Positions 23,605 through 33,415 of a DNA stretch of 33,957 nt are shown here, piece by piece. Positions within the stretch are counted from its first letter, which is position 1; each line of letters starts with the position of its first letter. The notes below the pieces were generated by a model. The model was not told the origin of the DNA. It saw nothing but the letters and a program-made list of their open reading frames with translations, and made no database searches. The stretch lies in IMG/VR virus record IMGVR_UViG_3300031659_000043, positions 1 to 33,957 of that record; one strand, given 5' to 3'. A program made the translations under genes and the position numbers. This stretch comes from a virus.

Positions 23605-25137
23605 ATGGCAATAGATCCAAATGTTTTTTACCGTGCAACCGCTCTAAAAGGGCAATTATCACAACAATACGCAGATAGAAGACAACAAACAGTAAAAAAC
23701 CTTGCTAGCAAAGTTGGTAATTACATTAATAAAAAGCAAGATCAGTACGACCAAAACATGACTGACTTTAATGGTGAGATACCTAGAGAGGTTGTGCCTG
23801 AGGAAACTATGATGCAATTAACTAGGCATATTGCTCAAGAAAAAGCTGTATACACTGCAAATGCTAAAATAATGAGAAGTAGTTTTTCAAGAAAAAAGAA
23901 AAGAGAAGCTGCTGAAGAAAATGAAAAAATTAAAACAGGCTTATCAAAAGTATATGCTGATTACCAAGGAGCACATGATATGGGTAAAGTTCAAGAAAAA
24001 AATATACAAAACATAGACCAAAAATATGGTGATGAAATGGCAAGAGACAACTCTCTTAATTTTGCAAACCAAGAGTGGTATAAAAGTGGTATTAAATTTT
24101 CTAGAGACGGTATGACTATAGATGATGTTAAAGAGGATGAAAATGGTAAGATAGTAACGCATGATAAAAGATTGTCAGATTTTAAATTTGCAAAACCAGT
24201 ACAAGGTCTTGGTGAAAATACTTTTAATAACGCTTCAACAGCTCTTTCTAAAGCTGGTGAAAAAGATGGTAAAGGTGGTGTGTTAGTAAATGAAGATTTT
24301 CTTAAAATAGAAAAAAATAAGTATGTAAAAGCTATGAAATCGCTTTCACCAGAAGAGCAGCGACAGTTTTATTTTAATGGCATGAGTGGTGAACCAGGTA
24401 CTGCGCAAGCAGATATTGATGCAATGAAACAAATAGGCATGAACAAAGCTGATTACGATGTTATGATGGACATTCAAGATGAAGACGCTCCAGGCTATCA
24501 AGATGCAATGAATAAAAGAGAAGAGTTTGAGCAAGCTAAAAAATCTTTAGGTTTTAGAAAAGATTTTTTAACACCACAAATGATAGATAGTCAATGGAAT
24601 ACTTTAACGAATGTTTATAATAGTCGTCACCAAGAAGGTTCAAGACTTCTTAGTGAATCACAAGTAAGATCTAACAAGAAACAAGATAAAAAAAGCTCAA
24701 CAATACCAGTAAACTACGGTGGTGGTTATATAACTAGAGATTCAGCTGAGAATATATATGCAGATATTAAAAATAAAAGAAAAATAAAAACCCTTTATGG
24801 TGATCAGCTAGTTTACGATAAAGATAAAGACTCTTATGTTTATGCAACTGATCAAGCTCTTGCAGAAGGTCAAGAAACTCCAGACTTTAAAAAAGGAGAT
24901 GTAATATCTAATTATAATTTATTAACTCAATATGAAATCTGGAACCAAGGTTATAGACTTGATGATTTTGCTGGAACTCAAACAACTCTTGACGACAATG
25001 AAGAGCAAAGAAGAAAAACTTTAGAAAAACAAATTGATGATGCTAATAAAAAAGAAGAAGAAGAAATCATAAGAAAAAAGAATTCTAACAAAAATATTAA
25101 GGGTAATGTTGAGTTTGTATCTGGTAGAAAATACTAA
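23605..25137 (+). CDS. Putative internal virion (ejection) protein, helical
   Basis: This 510-residue soluble, strongly charged protein has mostly helical stretches: RRQQTVKNLASKVGNYINK near the N-terminus, RKKKREAAEENEKIK around residue 95, and a Glu/Lys-rich C-terminal coil (LEKQIDDANKKEEEEIIRKK). The centre (about 170-420) looks globular, with NYGGGYITRDSAENIY. There are no cysteines of note, no signal and no membrane segment. It sits second in the set of three and starts three bases before the giant gene would, matching the place of T7 gp15, the hub of the periplasmic conduit. I do not recognise the sequence family. The role is inferred from order. Confidence 0.68.
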   Translation: MAIDPNVFYRATALKGQLSQQYADRRQQTVKNLASKVGNYINKKQDQYDQNMTDFNGEIPREVVPEETMMQLTRHIAQEKAVYTANAKIMRSSFSRKKKREAAEENEKIKTGLSKVYADYQGAHDMGKVQEKNIQNIDQKYGDEMARDNSLNFANQEWYKSGIKFSRDGMTIDDVKEDENGKIVTHDKRLSDFKFAKPVQGLGENTFNNASTALSKAGEKDGKGGVLVNEDFLKIEKNKYVKAMKSLSPEEQRQFYFNGMSGEPGTAQADIDAMKQIGMNKADYDVMMDIQDEDAPGYQDAMNKREEFEQAKKSLGFRKDFLTPQMIDSQWNTLTNVYNSRHQEGSRLLSESQVRSNKKQDKKSSTIPVNYGGGYITRDSAENIYADIKNKRKIKTLYGDQLVYDKDKDSYVYATDQALAEGQETPDFKKGDVISNYNLLTQYEIWNQGYRLDDFAGTQTTLDDNEEQRRKTLEKQIDDANKKEEEEIIRKKNSNKNIKGNVEFVSGRKY

Positions 25138-25140
25138 CAT

Positions 25141-28100
25141 ATGAATAAATTTCAAATAGGAGATAATATTTTTGATGTTGACGAAAGAGATATGGAGTTT
25201 TTTAAACAAAAATATCCTAACGCTAAACCTGTAACTGAAAATCAAGATGATATTTCTGCAGGTGAGTTTTTTACAGACTTGTTTACAACTATACCTCAAG
25301 CTGGGTTAAAAGCTGTTGGAGGGATTGTTAATTACCTTGAAGCTGGAGAAAGAACATTAAGAGATCATATGTATCGTGATCTAGATGATGAGACAAAAGT
25401 TGAAAAATTTAAAGAGCTTGAAGATGGTGGTTTTTCTTTATTATCAAAAGGTGATGATAATGTTTTTTCTAATGCTGGAGAGTATTTTGATCAATTTGAT
25501 GTTAAAGCTGACAAAGCAATAACAGAAGAGCTAGACATTACAGATCCTTCAACATGGGGTAGGGCTGGTGCTAGAGCTGTTTTAGCTGGAGTAGAATCTT
25601 GGCCTTCAATTGCTGCGGCTTACATGGGTGCGCCTGCTATGTTGGCTTTAGGCGTTTCATATGCTGGTAATAAATTTGAAGAAGAATTAGAAAAAAATCC
25701 TAAAGCAAGTTTAAATCAATTGTTTCTAAATGCAACTGGTACTGGTGCTATTGAAGCTGGTTTTGAAATGGCAACTAGAGGTTTGTTTAAAAGAGCTGGT
25801 TTAATAGGCGCAGGAGGAAGTGTAAAAGCTGCTAAAGCTATTGTAAAAGGTGGTTTTATGGAATTATCTAAAAATTTAACATCTGGTTTTGTTACTGAAG
25901 GTGCTTCTGAAATGGCTACAGAGCTAGCTAACAAGTGGTGGGATAGTCAAACGATAGAAGGAAGAGAAATGCCTAGCCTAGCTCAAATGAAATACCAACT
26001 AGGTGACGCGTTTTTAATCGGTGGATTAGTTGGTGGTACTATAAGTGGTGTTGGGGAAATAAGCGGTAAAAGCAAAGCCGCTGCAGATAAAGCTACAGTA
26101 ACTTTAATGCCTTTAGAAGAGAAAAAGAGATTTAACGAGTCTACAGTAAAGCTTAATAATTTGTATAATGATAGAAGAAAAGCTAAGACAGATGAAGCTA
26201 AAGCTATTGTAGATAAAGAAATATCTAAAGAAACAAATATAGTTGAAAAAATTAAAAACGACAATTTTAACTATTTACAAAATTTAGATTCAAAAGAAAT
26301 AAAACAATACAGTAAAAACATTGTTGAAATTAATAAGTTAAATTCACAAATAAAAGAAAACTCTAACAATGCAACAATACGTGATGTTAATAGTAAAAAA
26401 ATTGAAGAAATAAACAAGTCTAACGTTGGCATGCTACAAAAGTCTAAAGTTAACCTTGCAGATAAACAATTTCAAAACATACAAGATATAGCTGTACAAT
26501 TAGAAAAAGCTGGTGGTAAAAAAATTAATGTTATTAAAGGTAATACTAAAGATTTTCAAGAATTTAGTAAACAGCGTGGTATAGAGCAGGACTTTGATTA
26601 TGATCGTAGATACGGTGGTATGCTACCAATCTTAGATGATGGTGGTAACGTTACTAGTTTAGATATTTTTATAAATGAAGAGACAGTTTTAAGAGATGGT
26701 AAAGTAAATACATCTGCACATGAATTTTTACATGCTGCTGTTTTTGCTACTTTAAAACAAAATATCGAAGCTGGTGAAGTTTTAGGTGGTGCTGTGCTAA
26801 AAGCTCTTGGAGCTAACAAAGCAACATTAAGAGAAGGTAGTGATTTTAACGAAAGAATAAACTCTTATAGTAAAGAAGAAGGTGGTGGTGAAGAAATATT
26901 AACTATAACTGGTGAGGCAATAAGCAATAATGAAATAAATCTTAATGAAGGTTTTATTGGTGGTTTAAAAGATGCTTTCCGTAGGTTTGGCCAAAAACAT
27001 CTTAATTTCGACATGAAGTTTGACACAGATCAAGATATATTAAACTTTGTAAAAGATTATTCTAGAGCTATAAAAGATCCTAGCAAGCTAAACAAAGCTT
27101 TAATAAAAGTTGCTGCGTTAGGTGCAGAAGGTAAATTAGCTCCTAATAAAGTAAAAGCAGATCCAAAGCTAGCAGTGTCTAAAGAAGCTTCTGAAAAAGT
27201 ACAAAGTATATACGAAAAGGAAGGAGCTACAGGTGCTTTTGATATAATAAGTGAGTTTAAACCTATTGTTAATAAAATTGTTGAAAAGCGTAGCCAAGCT
27301 CCAAATTTTGATAGAGAGTTATTAACTAGTGAAATAGAAATTGGTAAACGTGGTATACTAGACCTTATATCTGAGTACAAACCAGAGTCTGGAGTGCCAC
27401 TAGCCGCTTTTATTAATAAGTTTTTACCATCAAGAGCTATTGAAGCATCAAGAAGAGTTTTAGGTGAAGAGTTTACAGAAGATGTTTCTGAAAGAGTTGA
27501 TATAGCAGCCGATGAGGTTGCTGAAGTTGATGTTCAAGCTAAACCAAAGAAAAAGAAAATTGTATTAGCAGATAGATTGCGTGTTGAAAACAAAGTTGAC
27601 ACAGCTGTTAAAAAAATATTTCCTAGTTTAAATCTTAAAAAATTAGATTTTAAATCTTTAAAAGATTTAACACCGGAAATAACTGGTGAGATGTTTGGTA
27701 TATCACCTAAAAAATTATTAAACAACGCTAATATAACAAAAGTTGAATTACAAGCTGCGCAGATGTTTATTAATAAAAATGCAGACTTGTTAATAGCAAT
27801 GCTACCAGAAGGAGCTACAGTTTCAGGTACATCTACGGGTGTTCAAAAAGTTTTGTTAGACGCTTTTTACACTAAATCAAATAGAGCAAGAGCGGCTAAA
27901 ACAGGTAGTAAAGCAGGTTTGGCTGTTCAAGTTAAAAATCCTAATATTACTAAAGTAGAGTTTTTAGAAACATTTGGTATAATAAATGGTAAACCAGTTC
28001 GTACTGATAGAAACACATCGTCAAGAGTTCTAGCCTTAGCAAAACAAACTGGTAAAATGATGAGTAACCAGGCGGTGAGAAAAATATTATTAAGTGATAA

Positions 28101-31100
28101 AAATAGCCCCGCCCATGTGCTTGGTGTTCTTGAAGATGGTAAGCCAAAAATGATGTGGTCTCAACAATCAAGTTTAAATGCTGAGCAAATAAAAAAACAA
28201 GGAGCTTCTGAAAGAAACTTAGAACAAAGAGCTATTGGTGAAGAGTTTTTAGAGTCACAAAAAGACTGGAACCAAAGTGTTAAAGATGCTGGTGAAAAGC
28301 CTTTAGACATGATAAGCGATGAAGGTGTTGATTATTATCTTCAACTTTTATATTATGGGTTAGGACCATTTCTACCAGAAAGCTTTTTTAGGCACAATGG
28401 TACTTATACCGGTACATCTAAACCTATAAAAGATAAAGATGGTAACACTATAAAAAGAACAAGAACAAGAAATTATCCATTTATAAATGTTAAGCAAGTT
28501 CAAAACTCTGTTGACAATGTTTTACAAAATAGTGATTTTGTAGGTTTTGCCGAGCCAGACGTAGATATAGAAAATGCTATGCAAAGAGATTCTTACGAAA
28601 CGCTTTTAAAAATGGATCCTAAAAAACGTCAAGAGCTATTAGAATCTAAAGCTCGTGGTTTTAAAAAAATATGGCAAGCTTTTGATGAGTTAATTGAATC
28701 AGACCCTCAACTTGGTATACCTTTAGTTGGAGCTTTAATGTCTTCTGTTAGCGCTACTCAACTTCACTTTGGAAGAACAGCATCTATATTTAGTTTTTAT
28801 AACACTTTAAACGAAGCTAACGTTGAAGAACACGCTGGACCAGCAAGTGATATGAATAAGTTTTTGTTTAATAGAGCTATAGATGGAAATTTATTTGGAG
28901 AGTTAAATTATTTTGACGGAGCTGTACAAAGTTTTATTCAAGGAGATTTACCAGCAAGATTTGACACTCCAGTTTTAAAAGGAAAAGGTTATAATTATGT
29001 TAAAAATGCACCGCCAGAATATGCTTATGATATTTTATTAGGATTAAAACCTATATGGATAAGATATTGGAACGCAAATGTTAATAATAACGGTAGAGAT
29101 TTTGACAAAGGTAAGGTTGGTGGAATAGATCCAAACGTAATAGTATTATTAAATGACAAAACAATAGCTCAAGAGTTTGGCATAGATGTTGATCCAGATT
29201 TGTTAACACCTTACGTAGTAATGATGCAGCAAGATTTATTAGCAGATATATTTTTAGGCAAAACAACAAGTGCTGATGCTAAAATAGCTATAACAAATTT
29301 TGCAAATGTAAAAATAAAACAACAAGTAGGTCCTTTAAAAATTAAAGAAAAAGCTATTAAACAAGGTAGAATGATGGCGTCTAAAAAACCCAAAGGTATT
29401 ACTGTTTTAGATTTTGATGACACATTAGCTACTAGTAAGTCTTTAATTAGATACACAAAACCTGATGGTGAAGAAGGAACATTAACGCCAGAGCAATACG
29501 CTAGTACGTATGAAGATCTTTTAGACAAAGGTTATGAATTTGATTTTTCTGAATTTAACAAAGTTGTAGATGGTAGAATAGCTCCATTGTTTCAAAAAGC
29601 ATTAAAATTACAAGGCAAGTTTGGTTCTGAAAATATGTTTGTATTAACGGCAAGACCTGCACAATCTCAAAAAGCTATATTTGAATTTTTAAAAGCTAAC
29701 GGTTTAAACATACCTTTAAAAAACATAACTGGATTAGGTAATTCTACCGCAGAAGCAAAAGCACTTTGGATGGCTGAAAAAGTTGGTGAAGGTTATAATG
29801 ATTTTTATTTTGCTGATGATGCACTGCAAAACGTACAAGCTGTTGACAATGTGCTAGAACAATTTGATGTTAAAAGAAAAGTACAACAAGCTAAAATACA
29901 ATTTAGCAAAGATTTAGATAAAAATTTTAATGATATACTAGAAAATGTAACTGGAATTGAATCTAAAAAGCAATTTGCAGCTACAAAAGCTAGAAAACGT
30001 GGGGATAGTAAAGGTAAGTTCAGATTATTTATACCACCATCTCATGAAGATTTTGTTGGATTATTATATAACTTTATGGGTAAAGGCAAAGAAGGTAATG
30101 CTCATAGAGACTTTTTTGAACAAGCTTTAGTTAGACCGTTAAATAGAGCATACAAAGAAATAGACACTGCTAAACAAGCTGTAGCAAACGACTACAAGGA
30201 GCTAAACAAGCAAATGGCTGACGTTAATAAAAAACTTACTCAAAAAACTCCTGATGGAGACTTTACATATCAAGATGCTATAAGAGTATACTTGTGGGAT
30301 AAACATGGTTATAAAATACCAGGATTAAGTGATGTTGATCAAGTTGATTTAGTTGATATAGTAGGTAAAGACCCTAGTTTACAAGCTTATGCCGAAGCAT
30401 TAAATATTATATCTAAACAAGAAAAGTATGTAGATCCAGGTCAAAACTGGGAAACTGGTAATATAAGAATAGACTTAGTGGATGCAACTGGTAGAGTTGG
30501 TAGGGTTAGTTATTTTGCTGAGTTTCAAGAAAGTGCTGATGTTATATTTTCTGAAACAAACTTAAATAAAATTGAAGCTGCATACGGGCCTAATTTTAGA
30601 AGTGCTTTAGAAGACATGCTTCACAGGGTTAAAACAGGTATTAACAGACCAAAAGGTGCTAGCGCACAACCAAATATGTTTATGAACTGGTTAAACGCTT
30701 CTGTTGCAGGTGTTATGTTTTTTAACACTAGATCCGCACTACTACAGCAAATGTCTAACGTAAATTATTTAAACTTTGCTGATAACAATATATTTACAGC
30801 GGGTCTGGCGTTTGCTAACCAACCACAATATTGGAAAGACTTTGCAATGATATTTAATTCAGACATGCTAAAGCAAAGACGTGGTGGTTTACAAACAGAT
30901 ATTAACGGTGCTGAACTTGCAGAGGCTATTAAAAAAGCTAGGCCAAATAATATGTTTGACCAAGTAGCTATTATAACTGGTAAGGCACTTAGACTTGGAT
31001 TTTTACCTACACAAATTGGTGATAACATTGCAATTGCAACTGGTGGTGCTGCTTTTTATAGAAACAGAGTTAATAAATACATTAAAGATGGTTTAAGTCA

Positions 31101-32061
31101 GAAAGAAGCTGAAACAAAAGCATTTACTGATTTTCAAAATATAACACAATCAACACAACAGTCAGCAAGACCAGATATGACATCTCAGCAGCAAGCATCT
31201 TGGATAGGTAAATTAGTACTAAACTTTTTAAACACACCGTCACAATACAATAGAATAATTAAAAAAGCTGGTTCTGATATTTTAAATAAAAGAATAACAC
31301 CACCTAACACCTCATTAACGCAAAGCAACATGTCTAACGCATCTAGAATGTTGTATTATGGTGCTGCACAAAATTTAATATTTTATAGTTTACAAACGGC
31401 TTTATTTGCAGTTATGTTTGGTGGTGATGATGAAGATGAAGATAAAAGAGTTGAAGCTTACTTAACTAAAAAACAAAGAGTTATACAAGGAAGTATAGAC
31501 ACTATATTAAGAGGTTCTGGTATATATGGCGTTGCGGTTTCTACATTAAAAAACATGGCTATTAAATTTATGGAGCAAAGAGAAAAAGGCTATAATAAAG
31601 ATGAAAGCGCTGTTGTAATGGAAATGTTAAACTTTTCACCAGTTGTAGGTATCAAGGCTAGAAGAATTGTTAATGCTGAAAAAACTTTAAATTACAATAA
31701 AAAAGTAATTAAAGAGATGGAAACGTTTGATATAGACAACCCTGCCTGGTCTGCTGTTACAAACTATACACAAACTATAACTACAGCGCCTGTAAACAAA
31801 ATATATCAAAAAACAATAAACCTTAGAAACGCTGCGGATAATGATTACACGGCTATGCAAAGATTATTATTTCTTAGTGGTTATACTACTTGGGCTTTAA
31901 ATCTTGGTGAAACAAAAAAAATGGAGGAGGTTAAAGAAGAAATTAAAAGAAAAAAAGAAGTTGAAAAGAAAAAAGAAAAAGAAAAGAAAAAACAAAATAA
32001 AAAAACAACTAGTAGAATAATAAGAAGAAAAGTTAGTAAAAGAACTCCTAAAAGAAGATAA
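25141..32061 (+). CDS. Giant polyvalent internal virion protein
   Basis: This 2306-residue protein is probably ejected with the DNA. It has a short N-terminal charged domain and Gly/Ala-rich hydrophobic segments (about 141-176, 201-250, 288-309) able to enter membranes. A zincin-like site HEFLH (527-531) comes next, with a possible third ligand in GEEILTITGEA (583-593). A stretch resembling sigma-70 region 2 follows (about 700-775). Further on is a HAD-like domain: DFDDT (1424-1428), LTARP (1502-1506), K1540 or K1547, and ADD (1558-1560). After further helical regions come a hydrophobic segment (about 2073-2095) and a Lys/Arg-rich tail (about 2259-2306). Multi-domain phage proteins of this sort have been described as polyvalent proteins. 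Third in the ejection set, it parallels T7 gp16. Activities are inferred from motifs only. Confidence 0.8.
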   Translation: MNKFQIGDNIFDVDERDMEFFKQKYPNAKPVTENQDDISAGEFFTDLFTTIPQAGLKAVGGIVNYLEAGERTLRDHMYRDLDDETKVEKFKELEDGGFSLLSKGDDNVFSNAGEYFDQFDVKADKAITEELDITDPSTWGRAGARAVLAGVESWPSIAAAYMGAPAMLALGVSYAGNKFEEELEKNPKASLNQLFLNATGTGAIEAGFEMATRGLFKRAGLIGAGGSVKAAKAIVKGGFMELSKNLTSGFVTEGASEMATELANKWWDSQTIEGREMPSLAQMKYQLGDAFLIGGLVGGTISGVGEISGKSKAAADKATVTLMPLEEKKRFNESTVKLNNLYNDRRKAKTDEAKAIVDKEISKETNIVEKIKNDNFNYLQNLDSKEIKQYSKNIVEINKLNSQIKENSNNATIRDVNSKKIEEINKSNVGMLQKSKVNLADKQFQNIQDIAVQLEKAGGKKINVIKGNTKDFQEFSKQRGIEQDFDYDRRYGGMLPILDDGGNVTSLDIFINEETVLRDGKVNTSAHEFLHAAVFATLKQNIEAGEVLGGAVLKALGANKATLREGSDFNERINSYSKEEGGGEEILTITGEAISNNEINLNEGFIGGLKDAFRRFGQKHLNFDMKFDTDQDILNFVKDYSRAIKDPSKLNKALIKVAALGAEGKLAPNKVKADPKLAVSKEASEKVQSIYEKEGATGAFDIISEFKPIVNKIVEKRSQAPNFDRELLTSEIEIGKRGILDLISEYKPESGVPLAAFINKFLPSRAIEASRRVLGEEFTEDVSERVDIAADEVAEVDVQAKPKKKKIVLADRLRVENKVDTAVKKIFPSLNLKKLDFKSLKDLTPEITGEMFGISPKKLLNNANITKVELQAAQMFINKNADLLIAMLPEGATVSGTSTGVQKVLLDAFYTKSNRARAAKTGSKAGLAVQVKNPNITKVEFLETFGIINGKPVRTDRNTSSRVLALAKQTGKMMSNQAVRKILLSDKNSPAHVLGVLEDGKPKMMWSQQSSLNAEQIKKQGASERNLEQRAIGEEFLESQKDWNQSVKDAGEKPLDMISDEGVDYYLQLLYYGLGPFLPESFFRHNGTYTGTSKPIKDKDGNTIKRTRTRNYPFINVKQVQNSVDNVLQNSDFVGFAEPDVDIENAMQRDSYETLLKMDPKKRQELLESKARGFKKIWQAFDELIESDPQLGIPLVGALMSSVSATQLHFGRTASIFSFYNTLNEANVEEHAGPASDMNKFLFNRAIDGNLFGELNYFDGAVQSFIQGDLPARFDTPVLKGKGYNYVKNAPPEYAYDILLGLKPIWIRYWNANVNNNGRDFDKGKVGGIDPNVIVLLNDKTIAQEFGIDVDPDLLTPYVVMMQQDLLADIFLGKTTSADAKIAITNFANVKIKQQVGPLKIKEKAIKQGRMMASKKPKGITVLDFDDTLATSKSLIRYTKPDGEEGTLTPEQYASTYEDLLDKGYEFDFSEFNKVVDGRIAPLFQKALKLQGKFGSENMFVLTARPAQSQKAIFEFLKANGLNIPLKNITGLGNSTAEAKALWMAEKVGEGYNDFYFADDALQNVQAVDNVLEQFDVKRKVQQAKIQFSKDLDKNFNDILENVTGIESKKQFAATKARKRGDSKGKFRLFIPPSHEDFVGLLYNFMGKGKEGNAHRDFFEQALVRPLNRAYKEIDTAKQAVANDYKELNKQMADVNKKLTQKTPDGDFTYQDAIRVYLWDKHGYKIPGLSDVDQVDLVDIVGKDPSLQAYAEALNIISKQEKYVDPGQNWETGNIRIDLVDATGRVGRVSYFAEFQESADVIFSETNLNKIEAAYGPNFRSALEDMLHRVKTGINRPKGASAQPNMFMNWLNASVAGVMFFNTRSALLQQMSNVNYLNFADNNIFTAGLAFANQPQYWKDFAMIFNSDMLKQRRGGLQTDINGAELAEAIKKARPNNMFDQVAIITGKALRLGFLPTQIGDNIAIATGGAAFYRNRVNKYIKDGLSQKEAETKAFTDFQNITQSTQQSARPDMTSQQQASWIGKLVLNFLNTPSQYNRIIKKAGSDILNKRITPPNTSLTQSNMSNASRMLYYGAAQNLIFYSLQTALFAVMFGGDDEDEDKRVEAYLTKKQRVIQGSIDTILRGSGIYGVAVSTLKNMAIKFMEQREKGYNKDESAVVMEMLNFSPVVGIKARRIVNAEKTLNYNKKVIKEMETFDIDNPAWSAVTNYTQTITTAPVNKIYQKTINLRNAADNDYTAMQRLLFLSGYTTWALNLGETKKMEEVKEEIKRKKEVEKKKEKEKKKQNKKTTSRIIRRKVSKRTPKRR

Positions 32062-33105
32062 ATGAAAAAAATAATAATAATATGTATAGCATTGGTTGTT
32101 TGCTCTGTACCAAAAGACTGTTGCTCACAAAACTTTAAAAAGTATTTTAAGTTTGCTACGTTTTACGCGGCAGCCAACGGTGGTAACTCTATATCGGACG
32201 TAGATGTATTTTCTGTTACTAACGGCTTGGAAACGGTTACAGTTAAAACTCCTTATGATTACAACTTAGCTTTAGGTATACGTAAGATAGCTAGGTTTGG
32301 ATATGAAAATAAAGCACAAACTTTTTATGACGGTACCGAAAACTCATGGTCTGATGGTGCTAATGTTGGTAAAGTTAGTGGTCTTGAGTTTTTGTTTGAA
32401 GTTGATTATACTAGACAGCAAGGCATAGATTATTTAGATCAACATCACTTCATTAGATATGTAGGTGATAAGTATATATTAAAAGGTGAATACCTAGAAG
32501 ATGGCTTTGCAGACATTAAATACTTTGAAACATCGGAAAGATATAGATATAAAGTTAATGACAAATTGTCGTTCAATGCAGGTTTTGTACAAAGACTATC
32601 CGAACCTTATGGATATGATCCTTTGGCAGAGTGGATGCTTAGCAATGACAATATACATTACACTTACCTAGCGCTACAAGAAGGCTACAATGTAGACGTA
32701 GCAGCTAGTGAGTATTTTTCTCCAGATGGAGAACTTGTTGCCACAAGCAGGGAGGTTTGGGAAGAGGTGGTTATACCCACAGTGTTATCAGATTATACAA
32801 GTAAAAAACGAAGTGAGTTAGACAATACCATACTACATTCTGTAGTTCTTGGTTTTGATTACTACAAGTATACCAAGACATTTTGGACTCACGCTTGGGC
32901 TAGTGTAATGCCTTTCCATGTAGACAACGGTGAGTTTTCTTATGAAAAATATAACGGTGGACAATGGCTAGATTATAACGGTGGTTTAATCTTTGGTTAC
33001 AAGCAAACAAAACATCTAGGTTACTTTGTTGAAGGAAAGTACAACAAGTATTGGAATAGAGAGTGGTATGACTTTAAATTTGGAGTAAACTACGTAATCT
33101 TTTAA
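32062..33105 (+). CDS. Exported protein, probable outer-membrane beta-barrel
   Basis: The 347 residues begin with a signal peptide (MKKIIIICIALVVCSV, with cleavage probably near CCSQ-NF). The mature part shows alternating strands rich in Tyr and Phe with Gly/Asp/Asn turns, such as HHFIRYVGDKYILKGEYL and YKVNDKLSFNAGFVQRL. It ends FGVNYVIF, with a terminal Phe as in outer-membrane barrels recognised by BamA. A helical, acidic insert lies around 200-260 (YLALQEGYNVDVAASEYF and SREVWEEVVIPTVLSDY). I recall similar proteins in uncultured marine phages without known function. A barrel made late in infection could alter the surface, block superinfection or help lysis. It starts right at the stop of the giant gene. 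Confidence 0.62.
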   Translation: MKKIIIICIALVVCSVPKDCCSQNFKKYFKFATFYAAANGGNSISDVDVFSVTNGLETVTVKTPYDYNLALGIRKIARFGYENKAQTFYDGTENSWSDGANVGKVSGLEFLFEVDYTRQQGIDYLDQHHFIRYVGDKYILKGEYLEDGFADIKYFETSERYRYKVNDKLSFNAGFVQRLSEPYGYDPLAEWMLSNDNIHYTYLALQEGYNVDVAASEYFSPDGELVATSREVWEEVVIPTVLSDYTSKKRSELDNTILHSVVLGFDYYKYTKTFWTHAWASVMPFHVDNGEFSYEKYNGGQWLDYNGGLIFGYKQTKHLGYFVEGKYNKYWNREWYDFKFGVNYVIF

Positions 33106-33125
33106 CCATACTCAAAACTAAGAAA

Positions 33126-33410
33126 ATGGGACAAGAACTAAATGAGAATACTGGATTTAATATTAGCATAAAAACGCTAATAGCTATAGGTTTTACTATG
33201 GCTACAATCATTGGTATGTGGTTTGCTTTACAAGCCGACATAGCAGAAGCTAAAGAGTTACCTAAACCACCTCCGCCATCAGTAACTAGAATGGAGTTTG
33301 ATATGAAAGATCAAAACATTAGGTTGTCTATTGAGAACACAGAGAAAGCCGTTGAAGAGCTAAAAATCGACTTAAGAAGGATGGAAGATAAGATCGACAA
33401 ATTAAGATAA
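33126..33410 (+). CDS. One-pass membrane protein with coiled coil
   Basis: This 94-residue protein has a short polar N-terminus, one transmembrane helix (about 17-36, TLIAIGFTMATIIGMWFALQ), a proline hinge (LPKPPPPSV) and a charged C-terminal coiled coil (about 56-94, ENTEKAVEELKIDLRRMEDK). This layout, N-in with a periplasmic coil, resembles inner-membrane spanins and some small holins. No lipoprotein partner that would be an outer-membrane spanin is seen. Located among exported proteins at the end of the late genes, a lysis or envelope-fusion role is plausible but unproven. Confidence 0.7.
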   Translation: MGQELNENTGFNISIKTLIAIGFTMATIIGMWFALQADIAEAKELPKPPPPSVTRMEFDMKDQNIRLSIENTEKAVEELKIDLRRMEDKIDKLR

Positions 33411-33415
33411 ATTAA

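Noticed and set aside
29410-29424. DFDDT read as a possible RNA polymerase catalytic motif, as in crAss-like virion polymerases
   Set aside because: Those enzymes use a DxDGD-type motif. Here the following LTAR, Lys and DD motifs in proper order fit a HAD hydrolase much better.
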